Below are positions 25,870 to 34,418 of a stretch of DNA of 64,000 bases, piece by piece. Both the position numbers and the translations under genes were made by a program. This DNA is from Chryseobacterium sp. 18061 (lineage in GTDB: Bacteria; Pseudomonadota; Gammaproteobacteria; Enterobacterales; Enterobacteriaceae): the NCBI GenBank assembly GCA_902706205.1, contig CACSKA010000009.1, positions 124,001 to 188,000 of the forward strand. The letters run 5' to 3'. The notes beneath the pieces were generated by a model that had not been told where the DNA came from, searched no databases, and saw only the letters and a list, made by a program, of their open reading frames with translations. Positions within the stretch are counted from its first letter, which is position 1. The number at the start of each line of letters is the position of its first letter.

Positions 25870-26339
25870 TGACCCCACTGAAAGCCGGTGACATCGCACC
25901 GAAATTTAGCTTGCCCGATCAAGACGGTGAGCAAGTAAATTTAACCGACTTCCAGGGACAGCGTGTTCTGGTTTATTTCTACCCGAAAGCCATGACGCCT
26001 GGCTGCACCGTGCAGGCTTGCGGCTTACGCGACAATATGGATGAGTTAAAAAAAGCGGGTGTTGAAGTGCTGGGTATCAGCACGGATAAACCGGAAAAGC
26101 TCTCCCGTTTCGTTGAAAAAGAACTGCTGAATTTTACCCTGCTCTCTGACGAAGACCATCAGGTCTGCGAACAGTTTGGTATCTGGGGCGAGAAATCCTT
26201 CATGGGCAAAACCTACGACGGCATTCATCGCATCAGCTTCCTGATCGACGGCGACGGCAAAGTCCAGCACGTGTTCGACGACTTCAAAACCAGCAATCAC
26301 CACGACGTGGTGCTGAACTGGCTGAAAGAGAACGCGTAA
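25869..26339 (+). CDS. bcp: Thioredoxin-dependent thiol peroxidase Bcp
   Basis: Bcp is an atypical 2-Cys peroxiredoxin (PrxQ type) that reduces hydrogen and organic peroxides with thioredoxin. The 156-residue protein has the peroxidatic Cys46 in MTPGCTVQA and resolving Cys51, spaced five residues apart as in E. coli. It is co-translated with gcvR (TAATG). In E. coli the hyf operon follows; here a glycerate kinase gene converges on it. Confidence 0.97.
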   Translation: MTPLKAGDIAPKFSLPDQDGEQVNLTDFQGQRVLVYFYPKAMTPGCTVQACGLRDNMDELKKAGVEVLGISTDKPEKLSRFVEKELLNFTLLSDEDHQVCEQFGIWGEKSFMGKTYDGIHRISFLIDGDGKVQHVFDDFKTSNHHDVVLNWLKENA

Positions 26340-26354
26340 GACATTGCGTGATAA

Positions 26355-26388
26355 AGTGCCCGGCGGACTCGCATCACCGGGCACTCTT
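26355..26388. repeat. REP-like hairpin between bcp and the glycerate kinase gene
   Basis: A 9-bp stem AGTGCCCGG (26355-26363) with CCGGGCACT (26377-26385), loop cggactcgcatca, sits between convergent genes and is followed by a T-rich stretch (ctttctt). It may serve as terminator for bcp. Confidence 0.65.
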
Positions 26389-26390
26389 TC

Positions 26391-27533
26391 TTAAATTCCC
26401 TTCAGCGCCATTTTCCACACCGACGCCACATTGCGCGCCGTTACCCGCAAGTTTTCTTCCGCCGCATCCAGTGCTTCCGGCAGCGTTACCACTTGGGTCA
26501 GAATCGAAAATGCCGCATCAACTCCGTATTCGTACACCACCTCGTGACAGCTTTTCAGACCGCCCGCCAGCGCAATAACCGGTTTATGGTGCAGTTTTGC
26601 CACCCGCGCCACGCCAATCGGCGTTTTACCAAAGATACTCTGGCTGTCGAGCCGCCCTTCTCCGGTAATCACCAGATCCGCGTCTTTCACCGCCTGCTCG
26701 AGCTTTAGCGTTTCCACCACAATGTCCACCCCCGCACGCAGTTGGGCATTTAACAGCCCCAGCAGCGCGCTGCCCATGCCGCCCGCAGCGCCAGCGCCCG
26801 GTGCGTTGAGCACCTCGCGCCCGGTCTGCTGTTGAATGAGTGCGCCCCACCGTGCCAGCGCAGCGTCCAGTGTTTCAATCATTTGCGGCGTAGCCCCTTT
26901 CTGCGGGCCGAAAATTGCCGACGCGCCCTGCGGACCACAGAGTGGATTATTCACATCACAGGCAACGGTAATGGTCACCTCTTTTAGTTTTGGATGACAG
27001 CCACTCAGGTCAATGCTGGCAAGCTCGCTAAGCGCGCCGCCGCGGTGCGCCAACTCATGGCCTTGCACATCACGCAAGCGGGCGCCTAACGCCTGCATCA
27101 TCCCTGCGCCGCCGTCGTTGGTAGCACTGCCGCCAATCCCCAGAATAATGCGCGCTACGCCACACTCCAGTGCCGCAAGAATCAGCTCTCCGGTACCATA
27201 GCTGGTAGTCTGCAACGGATTACGCTGCGCCGCAGGTACATGATGCAGACCCGACGCTGACGCCATTTCAACGATCGCCGTTTTGCTATCACCCATCAGG
27301 CCCCAGCGCGCCTGCACCGGCTGGCCCAATGGCCCGATAACCTGCTGAGTCTGGTAGCTGCCGCCGCTCGCTTCCACCATCGATTCCACCGTGCCTTCTC
27401 CGCCATCGGCCATCGGCACTTTGACGTACTGTGCATCCGGATAAATCTGGCGAAACCCCTGTTCAATAGCGGTCGCTACCGCCATTGCTGACAAACTTTC
27501 CTTGAATGAATCAGGTGCAATTACGATTTTCAT
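26391..27533 (-). CDS. Glycerate 2-kinase (GlxK/GarK family)
   Basis: This 380-residue enzyme should phosphorylate D-glycerate to 2-phosphoglycerate, feeding glycerate from glucarate, galactarate or glyoxylate metabolism into glycolysis. Family signatures are MKIVIAPDSFKESLSA, VPMADGGEGTVESM near residue 39, ILGIGGSATNDGGAGM near 129, ACDVNNPLCG near 193, IFGPQKGAT and LVITGEGRLDSQS near 287. It is about equally similar by eye to GarK and GlxK, so I leave the symbol blank. It lies 5 bp after a GntP-type transporter gene. Confidence 0.92.
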   Translation of the reverse strand: MKIVIAPDSFKESLSAMAVATAIEQGFRQIYPDAQYVKVPMADGGEGTVESMVEASGGSYQTQQVIGPLGQPVQARWGLMGDSKTAIVEMASASGLHHVPAAQRNPLQTTSYGTGELILAALECGVARIILGIGGSATNDGGAGMMQALGARLRDVQGHELAHRGGALSELASIDLSGCHPKLKEVTITVACDVNNPLCGPQGASAIFGPQKGATPQMIETLDAALARWGALIQQQTGREVLNAPGAGAAGGMGSALLGLLNAQLRAGVDIVVETLKLEQAVKDADLVITGEGRLDSQSIFGKTPIGVARVAKLHHKPVIALAGGLKSCHEVVYEYGVDAAFSILTQVVTLPEALDAAEENLRVTARNVASVWKMALKGI

Positions 27534-27538
27534 ACGGG

Positions 27539-28807
27539 TTATCCTGCGAGTCCAAATACGCCAAACATCAGGGTCGAGACAATAGTGATGGCCAGACCGA
27601 CCAGCGTTTCATACGGCATCAGCTTCAAACGTTCGCGAATAATCATGCTGACGCTGCCGCCGGTGGCGTGGAAGAAGCTGCCATGCGGAAGGTGATCGAG
27701 CACAGTAGCACCCGCGTGAATCATCGCGGCACCTGCCAGAGCGGAAACGCCCAGCTCCAGCAGCGTCGGTGCAAATACACCTGAAGCCACTGCGGTACCC
27801 GCCGTCGTCGATGCAGTCGCCATCGACATAATGGACCCGGAAATCGGTGCCAGCAGATAGGCCGGCAGACCCGATGCCGTCAAACCGTGAATCAGTACAT
27901 CTTTCAGTTCAGAATTGGCGATGATTCCCGCTAGCGTCCCGGTACCCAGCAGCATGATGGCGACGGGGGCCATCCGTGCCAGCCCGGCGGTCATAAAGTG
28001 ATTGCTCTCTTTAATGCGGCCCATCAACAGCGCGCCCACCAGCCCACCGAGCGGTAAGGCAATCAGCGGATCGATAGCAATCCCGGCAATCGGTCGCAGC
28101 GACAGCAGCACAATTGCCACCAGCGGGGCGCTGATTGACACCATGAATCCTGGCTGCCCGATGGTATCGCCATGGGAAATCACTTCCTCTTCCGTGACCG
28201 GACTGCCCTTCTTGCTCAAACGTTTTGCCAGGAAATACGCCAAGGCCAGACCAAACAGACCAGGGATCACGCCGGCGAGCATCACCGACGTCAGCGGGAC
28301 GTGAAAGTTATCAGCAGCGGCAATCGCATTCGGGTTCGGCGACATGACGTTACCGGCCTTACCACCGCCGATCATCGCCAGCAAAATCGCGGTTTTCGAA
28401 AGCTTTGCGCGGCGGGCAATTGACAAAGCAATCGGTGCCACGGTGATCACCGCCACATCAACAAACACGCCGACTGCCGTCAGGCACATCGTGGCAATCG
28501 CCAACGCCAGCAGCGCCCGGGTTTCACCAACTTTTTTCACCACCGTTTCGGCGATGGTGTTCGCCGCACCGGATTCAATCAGCACACCAGCCAGCACCCC
28601 TGCGGCCAGAATACGCAGTACGGCATTGGTGATGCCCTGCGCGCCAGTGACCATCAGCGTCACGGTTTGCAACAAGTCTGCACCGCCCACCAGACCACCG
28701 ACTAACGCCCCGACCATCATGCCGTAGGCGGGGGAAACTTTTTTAAGAATCAAAATGATGGCCACGACCAGTGCGGCTATGGCCCCTAATGCGGATATCG
28801 ACGTCAT
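27539..28807 (-). CDS. GntP-family permease, probable glycerate/sugar-acid transporter
   Basis: This 422-residue protein of the gluconate:H+ symporter (GntP) family has about 12 predicted membrane helices, with GGGKAGNVMSPNPNAIAAA near residue 165 and ASTTAGTAVASG near 330 as family-type loops. The frame opens at 28822, but GGAGG overlaps that ATG, whereas it is properly spaced for the ATG at 28807 (MTSISALG). Its place between a glycerate kinase and a CdaR-type regulator points to glycerate or a related hydroxy acid as substrate; this is inference. Confidence 0.88.
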   Translation of the reverse strand: MTSISALGAIAALVVAIILILKKVSPAYGMMVGALVGGLVGGADLLQTVTLMVTGAQGITNAVLRILAAGVLAGVLIESGAANTIAETVVKKVGETRALLALAIATMCLTAVGVFVDVAVITVAPIALSIARRAKLSKTAILLAMIGGGKAGNVMSPNPNAIAAADNFHVPLTSVMLAGVIPGLFGLALAYFLAKRLSKKGSPVTEEEVISHGDTIGQPGFMVSISAPLVAIVLLSLRPIAGIAIDPLIALPLGGLVGALLMGRIKESNHFMTAGLARMAPVAIMLLGTGTLAGIIANSELKDVLIHGLTASGLPAYLLAPISGSIMSMATASTTAGTAVASGVFAPTLLELGVSALAGAAMIHAGATVLDHLPHGSFFHATGGSVSMIIRERLKLMPYETLVGLAITIVSTLMFGVFGLAG

Positions 28808-28872
28808 TCGTTGCGCCTCCATTAAGTGACGACGCAGTATGGAAAATTACGTCGCCGTTTGGCCTGGAGGTT

Positions 28873-30054
28873 CTAACGAACTTTCGCCACTACCGAGGGG
28901 GTTAAATTGTGGGAACCGACAGATTCACGCTGTAGCTCCATGCCGATATACAACCAGAGCATATTTTTCAACTCATTGATTTTTATCTGAGTAATATCCT
29001 CACAACGTTGAAGGCGATAGCGCAGCGTATTGACGTGAATATGCAGGGTATTGGCGGTTTGAGTAAGGTCACAATTCTGTTCAAACCATGTGCGCAGGGT
29101 GTGCTGCAAAACGCCTTTGGCATCGTTTTCAACCAGATGCAGCCACAGGCGCGACAGTTCCTGCACCTGCCAGATCTCCGATACGCCGCCCAGCAGCGCA
29201 GGCAGTGCGTAATCGTGATAGAAAACATACTGGCTTTTTAGCTTCTGTCGCTTCACCAGCGCCTGAGTCGCCCGGGCCGATTGCAGCGAACGATGTAACC
29301 CCGTTTCCCCGGGAAAATAACCGCCGATGATAATGCGGGTAAAACCAGATGACGTCGCCCAGGATTTAAAGCTCTGCAATGCGCTCATCTCCTGGCGCAC
29401 GTCCCATTCCCCGCCCTTCAGCACAATTGGTTTGATGATAATCAACTCGTTGAAATCGCTGAACGTCACCAGATGATCGCGGGCGCGGTTGTCGAAATAA
29501 TCCATCAGATTACGTAGCGCTTCGCGATCGGGCTGGCGTAGCTCAATCACCATCACCACTCGGGGCAACGCCAGATCGATACCGAGATACGACGCCATCG
29601 AATGCAATGAATCGGGTGTGTTTTCATATTGAATCAGCTTGTTAATCAGTTCTTCACGGTAGCGTTTATCCCACTGTTTCTGCTCGATAAGCGCCATGTG
29701 TTCGATGATCAACTCCGAGGCCATCTTCACCAGTTCCGCGTAGGCCCGGACCTTATTCGGCTCGCCAGTGATACCGAGCACGCCAATCAGCTGCCCGTTG
29801 AACGAAATGGGGAGATTAATTCCTGGCCTCACGCCCTTGAGCTGGTTGGCGGTAGCGGAATCAATCTCCACAACTCGATTCTCTTTCAGCGCCAGAATCG
29901 CACCTTCGTGGCGCTGCTGGATCCGCGCAGGCTCGCCCGAAGCGATAATTACCCCGTGCTCATCCATCACATTAACCGAGTAAGGAATGATACTCATCGC
30001 ACGCTGCACTATCTGTTGCGCGGTATAGTCCTTTAAATAATTACGTCTCATCAT
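28873..30054 (-). CDS. CdaR-type sugar-diacid/glycerate transcription regulator
   Basis: This 393-residue regulator has an N-terminal sugar-diacid-recognition domain (about residues 8-140, YLKDYTAQQIVQRAMSIIPYSVNVMDEHG), a middle CdaR GGDEF-like region and a C-terminal PucR-type HTH (TANTLHIHVNTLRYRLQRCEDIT, near 335-357). It is a homologue of E. coli CdaR, which activates glucarate, galactarate and glycerate genes, but is too different to be called its ortholog. The second ATG, one codon later, is an equally good start. It lies 65 bp upstream of the transporter gene on the same strand and likely controls it. Confidence 0.88.
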   Translation of the reverse strand: MMRRNYLKDYTAQQIVQRAMSIIPYSVNVMDEHGVIIASGEPARIQQRHEGAILALKENRVVEIDSATANQLKGVRPGINLPISFNGQLIGVLGITGEPNKVRAYAELVKMASELIIEHMALIEQKQWDKRYREELINKLIQYENTPDSLHSMASYLGIDLALPRVVMVIELRQPDREALRNLMDYFDNRARDHLVTFSDFNELIIIKPIVLKGGEWDVRQEMSALQSFKSWATSSGFTRIIIGGYFPGETGLHRSLQSARATQALVKRQKLKSQYVFYHDYALPALLGGVSEIWQVQELSRLWLHLVENDAKGVLQHTLRTWFEQNCDLTQTANTLHIHVNTLRYRLQRCEDITQIKINELKNMLWLYIGMELQRESVGSHNLTPSVVAKVR

Positions 30055-30269
30055 TGTCCTGATCTGCTCCCTGATGGCGTTAATGCTGCCTCTTATAAGC
30101 GAATTCGTCTACCTGACGCCCAGGATGAAAACACAAAAAAAGAGCTAGAGATGCCGCCATTTTTGGTGAATTTGACAAAGAAAATTCAGGAACAGAAAGT
30201 CGCGGCGTAAAAAAGAGAGAGATTCTGGCAGCTTAGGGGAGTCTTACGGGGAAAAATGCAGAGAAGAGG

Positions 30270-30305
30270 GCAAAGCGCGACGCTATGACGGCGTTCACGC
30301 TTTGC
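30270..30305. other. Isolated hairpin downstream of perM
   Basis: GCAAAGCG (30270-30277) and CGCTTTGC (30298-30305) with an inner CGC/GCG pairing form a stable hairpin just after perM. There is no T tract, so an intrinsic terminator is doubtful. The remaining cdaR upstream gap (30055-30269) shows nothing else definite. Confidence 0.4.
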
Positions 30306-30315
30306 ACTTAAATGT

Positions 30316-31386
30316 TTAATCCATGTTCTCAGCGACAGCCGGACTGTCCGGCCAGGCATGTACCACTGCTTTGATAAGCGTCGCCAGCGGAATGGCGAAG
30401 AACACGCCCCAGAATCCCCATAAACCGCCGAAAATGACGACGGACAGGATGATCACCAACGGATGCAGATTCACCGCTTCGGAGAACAGTACCGGCACCA
30501 GCAGGTTGCCGTCGAGGCCCTGAATAATCAGGTACACCGCAAACAGGCTCCAGAACTCGGTGCCCAGTCCAAACTGGAACAGCGCCACACCGACCACCGG
30601 AATGGTTACCACAAACGCGCCGATATACGGGATCAGCACCGATACGCCAACCAGCACCGCCAGCAGCAGTGAATAGTTCAGCCCGAAAAGCAGGAAGCCA
30701 ATCCAGGTGGCGACGCCGACAACAATCATCTCCAGCACTTTGCCACGAATGTAGTTGGTGATTTGCTGATTCATCTCCTTCCACACCTGGCCTGCCAGCC
30801 CGCGATTGCGTGGCAGCACACGGCGAACGGCGTTGAGCATTTGCTCTTTATCCTTCACGAGGAAGAACACCATCAGCGGCACCAGCACCAGATAAACTGC
30901 CAGCGTCAGCAAGCCCACCAGCGAAGCGAGGGAGTATTTCACGACCGAATCGCCCATCGTCAGCATCCGGCTGCGGATGTTTTCTGCCATCGCATCAATA
31001 ATTCCGGCATCCATCAGTGCCGGATAACGCCGCGGCAGCGTGGCGGCGTAATCAGAAAGCTTATTGAGCATCCCCGGCATATCGCGGATTAAATTAATGC
31101 CCTGCTGCCAGGCGACCGGCATCACCACAAAGGCCATCAGCAGCACAACGCCGACAAACATCACCAGCACAATCGAGGTTGCCCAACGTCGCGAACAGCC
31201 AATGCGCTCCAGGCGAACGGTCGGCCATTCGAGCAAATACGCGAGCACAATGGCGACCAATAAAGGTGCCAGCAGCCCACTGAAGAAAAAGAGAATGCCG
31301 AATCCGGCAAGCAGAATGACCAGCAGCGCTATCGCTTCCGGGTCGCTGAAACGACGACGATACCACTGCATTAACATTTCGAGCAT
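30316..31386 (-). CDS. perM: AI-2E/PerM-family inner-membrane permease
   Basis: PerM is an inner-membrane protein of the AI-2 exporter superfamily with about eight helices; its substrate is unknown. The 356-residue product begins MLEMLMQWYRRRFSDPEAIAL as in E. coli. The frame extends to 31521, but the ATG at 31386 has CAGGGAA upstream and gives the family length. Conserved features include PLMVFFLVKDKEQML near residue 180 and FFAIPLATLIKAVVHAWP near the end. It is divergent from bepA. Confidence 0.95.
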   Translation of the reverse strand: MLEMLMQWYRRRFSDPEAIALLVILLAGFGILFFFSGLLAPLLVAIVLAYLLEWPTVRLERIGCSRRWATSIVLVMFVGVVLLMAFVVMPVAWQQGINLIRDMPGMLNKLSDYAATLPRRYPALMDAGIIDAMAENIRSRMLTMGDSVVKYSLASLVGLLTLAVYLVLVPLMVFFLVKDKEQMLNAVRRVLPRNRGLAGQVWKEMNQQITNYIRGKVLEMIVVGVATWIGFLLFGLNYSLLLAVLVGVSVLIPYIGAFVVTIPVVGVALFQFGLGTEFWSLFAVYLIIQGLDGNLLVPVLFSEAVNLHPLVIILSVVIFGGLWGFWGVFFAIPLATLIKAVVHAWPDSPAVAENMD

Positions 31387-31552
31387 AACGACACTGTTCC
31401 CTGAATGGCGGGCAAAAGGCCCGCGTGAATTGTATCGAAATGTCACAAAATTGCCTGTGCTTTTTGCGCGGCACCGCACCCAGTAGCAAAAGTCACGCAA
31501 GGGTATATTCAGGCGTCGCACAGCCAGCTAAACTGCGATGGCAGCCGACAGT

Positions 31553-31580
31553 GGAACGTTACGCCGCGTTGTCGGTCAAA
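31553..31580 (+). promoter_or_regulatory. Sigma-E-type promoter of bepA
   Basis: GGAACGT (31553-31559) and TCAAA (31576-31580) are separated by 16 bp, matching the sigma-E pattern GGAACTT-N16-TCAAA with one mismatch, about 30 bp before the bepA ATG. bepA belongs to the sigma-E regulon in E. coli. Confidence 0.75.
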
Positions 31581-31609
31581 CTGGCACACCCTACATACAG
31601 GACCGAGTT

Positions 31610-33073
31610 ATGTTCAGGCAGTTAAAAAAAACGCTGGTTGCGACTCTCATCGCGTCGTTGACCCTGAGCCAGGCCTTGCCTGCCTTTGCGGACTCCGCAG
31701 ATTCCCTGCCGGATATGGGCACCACCGCAGGAAGCACACTCTCCATCGGACAAGAGATGCAGATGGGCGATTTTTACGTGCGCCAGCTGCGCGGCAGTGC
31801 GCCGCTGATTAACGATCCTCTGCTGGTTCAGTATATTAACGGCCTCGGGATGCGCCTGGTTTCTCATGCCAACTCGGTGCGGACACCGTTCCACTTCTTC
31901 TTAATTAACAACGACGAGCTGAACGCCTTCGCCTTCTTCGGCGGAAACGTGGTCCTGCACTCGGCGCTGTTCCGCTATGCCGACACCGAAAGCCAGCTGG
32001 CATCTGTTATGGCGCACGAAATTTCGCACGTGACTCAACGTCACCTGGCCCGCGCCATGGAAGACCAGAAGCGTAACGCGCCGCTGACCTGGGTAGGCGC
32101 ACTGGGGTCTATTCTGCTGGCGATGGCCAGCCCGCAGGCCGGTATGGCGGCGCTCACCGGTACGCTGGCGGGCACGCAGCAGGGGCTAATAAGCTTCACC
32201 CGTCAGAACGAAGAAGAAGCCGATCGCATCGGTATTCAAGTGTTGCAGCGTTCCGGCTTCGATCCTCAGGCCATGCCGCAGTTTATGGACAAGCTGATGG
32301 ATCAGTCTCGCTACTCTTCCAGACCACCCGAAATGCTGCTGACGCACCCCCTGCCGGAAAGCCGTCTGGCGGATGCTCGTAACCGCGCCAACCAGATGCG
32401 TCCGGTGGTGGTGCAGTCTTCAGAAGATTTCTACATGGCGAAAGCGCGTACACTTGGCATGTATAACAACGGTCAAAACCAACTCAGCAGCGACCTGCTC
32501 GACAGCTGGTCCAAAGGCAATATTCGTGAGCAGCACGCCGCGCAGTATGGCCGCGCCCTTCAGGCGATGGAGGCCAATAACTATGCTGAGGCCAGCAAGC
32601 AATTGCAGTCGCTGTTGACCAGCAACCCACAGAATGTCTGGTATCTCGATCTCGCAACGGACATTTCGCTGGGCCAGAACAAAAATGCAGAAGCGGTTAA
32701 CCGCCTGAAAGCGGCGAAAGATTTACGCAACAGCCCGGTGCTTCAGTTGAACCTGGCTAACGCCTTGCTCCAGTCCGGAAACCCGGCTGAAGCGGCCACG
32801 CTGCTCAATCGCTACACCTTTGCCTATAAAGACGATGTTAACGGCTGGGATTTACTGGCGCAGGCAGAAGGCAAACTCGGCAATCGCGATCAGGAACTGG
32901 CGGCGCGGGCAGAAGGCATGGCGCTGGTCGGTCGACTTGATCAGTCGATTTCCCTGCTCAGCAGCGCCAGCGCCCAGGTCAAACTCGGCAGTCTGCAGCA
33001 GGCACGTTATGACGCTCGCATCGACCAATTCCGTCAGATGCAGGAAACGTTTAAACCCTATTCAAAAATGTAA
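31610..33073 (+). CDS. bepA: Periplasmic chaperone/metalloprotease BepA
   Basis: BepA assists assembly of outer-membrane proteins such as LptD and degrades misassembled ones or BamA when assembly fails. The 487-residue precursor has a signal peptide (about residues 1-27, ending ALPAFA), an M48 zinc protease domain with HEISH near residues 136-140, and a C-terminal tetratricopeptide-repeat domain from about residue 310. The longer open frame from 31538 would read through the sigma-E promoter; the ATG at 31610 matches E. coli. yfgD follows after 9 bp. Confidence 0.96.
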   Translation: MFRQLKKTLVATLIASLTLSQALPAFADSADSLPDMGTTAGSTLSIGQEMQMGDFYVRQLRGSAPLINDPLLVQYINGLGMRLVSHANSVRTPFHFFLINNDELNAFAFFGGNVVLHSALFRYADTESQLASVMAHEISHVTQRHLARAMEDQKRNAPLTWVGALGSILLAMASPQAGMAALTGTLAGTQQGLISFTRQNEEEADRIGIQVLQRSGFDPQAMPQFMDKLMDQSRYSSRPPEMLLTHPLPESRLADARNRANQMRPVVVQSSEDFYMAKARTLGMYNNGQNQLSSDLLDSWSKGNIREQHAAQYGRALQAMEANNYAEASKQLQSLLTSNPQNVWYLDLATDISLGQNKNAEAVNRLKAAKDLRNSPVLQLNLANALLQSGNPAEAATLLNRYTFAYKDDVNGWDLLAQAEGKLGNRDQELAARAEGMALVGRLDQSISLLSSASAQVKLGSLQQARYDARIDQFRQMQETFKPYSKM

Positions 33074-33082
33074 GGACACCCG

Positions 33083-33439
33083 ATGACTCAAGCGGTCCAG
33101 ATTTACCACAACCCACGCTGTTCCAAGAGCCGCGAAACCTTAGCGCTGTTGAAAGATAACGGCGTGGATCCGGAGGTGGTGCTGTATCTCGACACGCCGC
33201 CAGATGCAGCGACGCTGAAAAACCTGCTAAAAATGCTCAGCATGACCAGCGCCCGTGAGCTGATGCGTCAGAAAGAAGACTTATATAAAGAACTGAACCT
33301 GGCAGACAGCGCACTCAGTGAAAACGCACTGATTGAAGCGATGATTGCCCATCCGAAGCTGATTGAACGCCCAATCGTAGTGAAAAACGGTCAGGCGCGC
33401 ATTGGTCGTCCACCAGAACAGGTGCTGGAAATCATCTAG
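33083..33439 (+). CDS. yfgD: ArsC-family thioredoxin-fold protein YfgD
   Basis: This 118-residue protein of the arsenate reductase (ArsC) family carries Cys13 in NPRCSKSRETL and the conserved arginine-containing loop RPIVVKNGQARIGRPPE. E. coli YfgD has no proven arsenate reductase role. It is 9 bp downstream of bepA, as in E. coli. There its neighbour is hda; here an accessory island begins, and its last 8 bp overlap the 3' end of a convergent regulator gene. Confidence 0.94.
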   Translation: MTQAVQIYHNPRCSKSRETLALLKDNGVDPEVVLYLDTPPDAATLKNLLKMLSMTSARELMRQKEDLYKELNLADSALSENALIEAMIAHPKLIERPIVVKNGQARIGRPPEQVLEII

Positions 33440-34262
33440 GTTTTGATGCCGTAGCGTAAACTTCTAAAAAACCCTGCGGCGTACTTTCTCCCAATTTCTT
33501 CTGCGTTTTCCCGGTATTCCATAAAACACTCAACTGCTGCACCAGAGCATCCGGTTCCGTCGCAGCTGGAACCAGCGTTCGCAGGGCTTCCGTAAAGGTA
33601 ATCGTGCTCGCTACGGCCTGTGGCAGACGGGAAACCTTCATTCCAGGCGCCTCAACCTCAAGCCATTTAACCAACTCAGTCTTAAGACATTGAATATCAG
33701 CCGGACAGCACGCCAGCGTTTCCTGTAGCCAGTTTTCAACCAGCGGTAACGAGATGCCGGAATATACCCGGGCATGACACCAGCCGCTCAGCGGTTCACT
33801 CGCCCACAGCAAATGGTGATCGCCACCATCGTCCATGGTCATCGACAGCCGCCGATAATGAAGCGTTAGCATATTTGGCACCGCACCCGCCCTCAGCGCT
33901 TTTTTCCCCTGTGGTGTGGCCTTCTCCCGCTGATGTGCTGGCCGCAAATAGCGGTTCAACGTGGCGCGAGAAATCGTAATACCCAAGCCTGCATTAACCA
34001 TAAACAACAGCTCATCAAGCGGCGCATGCAGGGTATCTCGCAGTGCGTTCACCAGATTTATCTGTTCAGATCTCATTACTTTGTGTACCACATGCGGCGT
34101 GGTGTGCCGGTCGCTCGTTTGCTCGCGATTGCGCCAGCGCCGGACGGTGGTAACTGAAATCCCTAGCTCTTTCGCCAGATCGCGGTCGCTTTTATCAGAT
34201 TGCTGAAGGTAACGACGCACGCGTGGCGTGGTAGTGGCATTAGCATGCAGCTTTATTTCCAT
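33432..34262 (-). CDS. HTH regulator resembling a domesticated IS481/IS3-type transposase
   Basis: I do not recognise a named gene. The 276-residue protein has two DNA-binding-like HTHs (residues 26-46, DRDLAKELGISVTTVRRWRN; and about 81-106, ending TISRATLNRYL). A region at 131-200 aligns by eye with the RNase H-like core of IS481 transposases, but the catalytic HxD and TDNG positions read LTLH and LKTE. At 247-265 WNTGKTQKKLGESTPQGF resembles the C-terminal YNxxRPHxALGGxTP motif. It thus seems a transposase descendant that lost catalysis and kept DNA binding. The ATG at 34262 has AGGA well placed. It is divergent from the EIIC operon, which it probably regulates. Confidence 0.7.
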   Translation of the reverse strand: MEIKLHANATTTPRVRRYLQQSDKSDRDLAKELGISVTTVRRWRNREQTSDRHTTPHVVHKVMRSEQINLVNALRDTLHAPLDELLFMVNAGLGITISRATLNRYLRPAHQREKATPQGKKALRAGAVPNMLTLHYRRLSMTMDDGGDHHLLWASEPLSGWCHARVYSGISLPLVENWLQETLACCPADIQCLKTELVKWLEVEAPGMKVSRLPQAVASTITFTEALRTLVPAATEPDALVQQLSVLWNTGKTQKKLGESTPQGFLEVYATASKPR

Positions 34263-34287
34263 CGTCAATTCCTGATAATTTTTTATA

Positions 34288-34313
34288 ACTAATCACATGA
34301 GATTTATATTAGT
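34288..34313. promoter_or_regulatory. Candidate operator palindromes near the HTH regulator gene
   Basis: ACTAAT (34288-34293) is inverted as ATTAGT (34308-34313), and inside lies a second palindrome, ATCaCATGaGAT (34292-34303). They lie 26-51 bp upstream of the regulator start, so autoregulation by that protein is possible. No footprint or family consensus is known to me. Confidence 0.4.
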
Positions 34314-34324
34314 CACGCGCTGGC

Positions 34325-34369
34325 ATTGTGACCGAATTCACCTTTCACCGCCCGCCTTTCACTGATAAT
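34325..34369 (+). promoter_or_regulatory. Class II CRP-dependent promoter of the EIIC operon
   Basis: TGTGACCGAATTCACC (34327-34342) matches the CRP consensus TGTGA-N6-TCACA with one mismatch. A TGATAAT -10 box lies at 34363-34369; a start 7 bp later (34376) puts the CRP centre at -41.5, the class II position. There is no good -35 box, as expected for an activator-dependent promoter. This suggests catabolite control of the operon. Confidence 0.7.
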
Positions 34370-34418
34370 CCGTATACATAACACACAAACAAACAGTCAG
34401 TCTCGTGCGGAGCTCACA

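Noticed and set aside
33432..34262. Intact IS481 insertion sequence
   Set aside because: Catalytic acids are missing, no terminal inverted repeats or target duplications were seen, and the gene sits in a regulator position.
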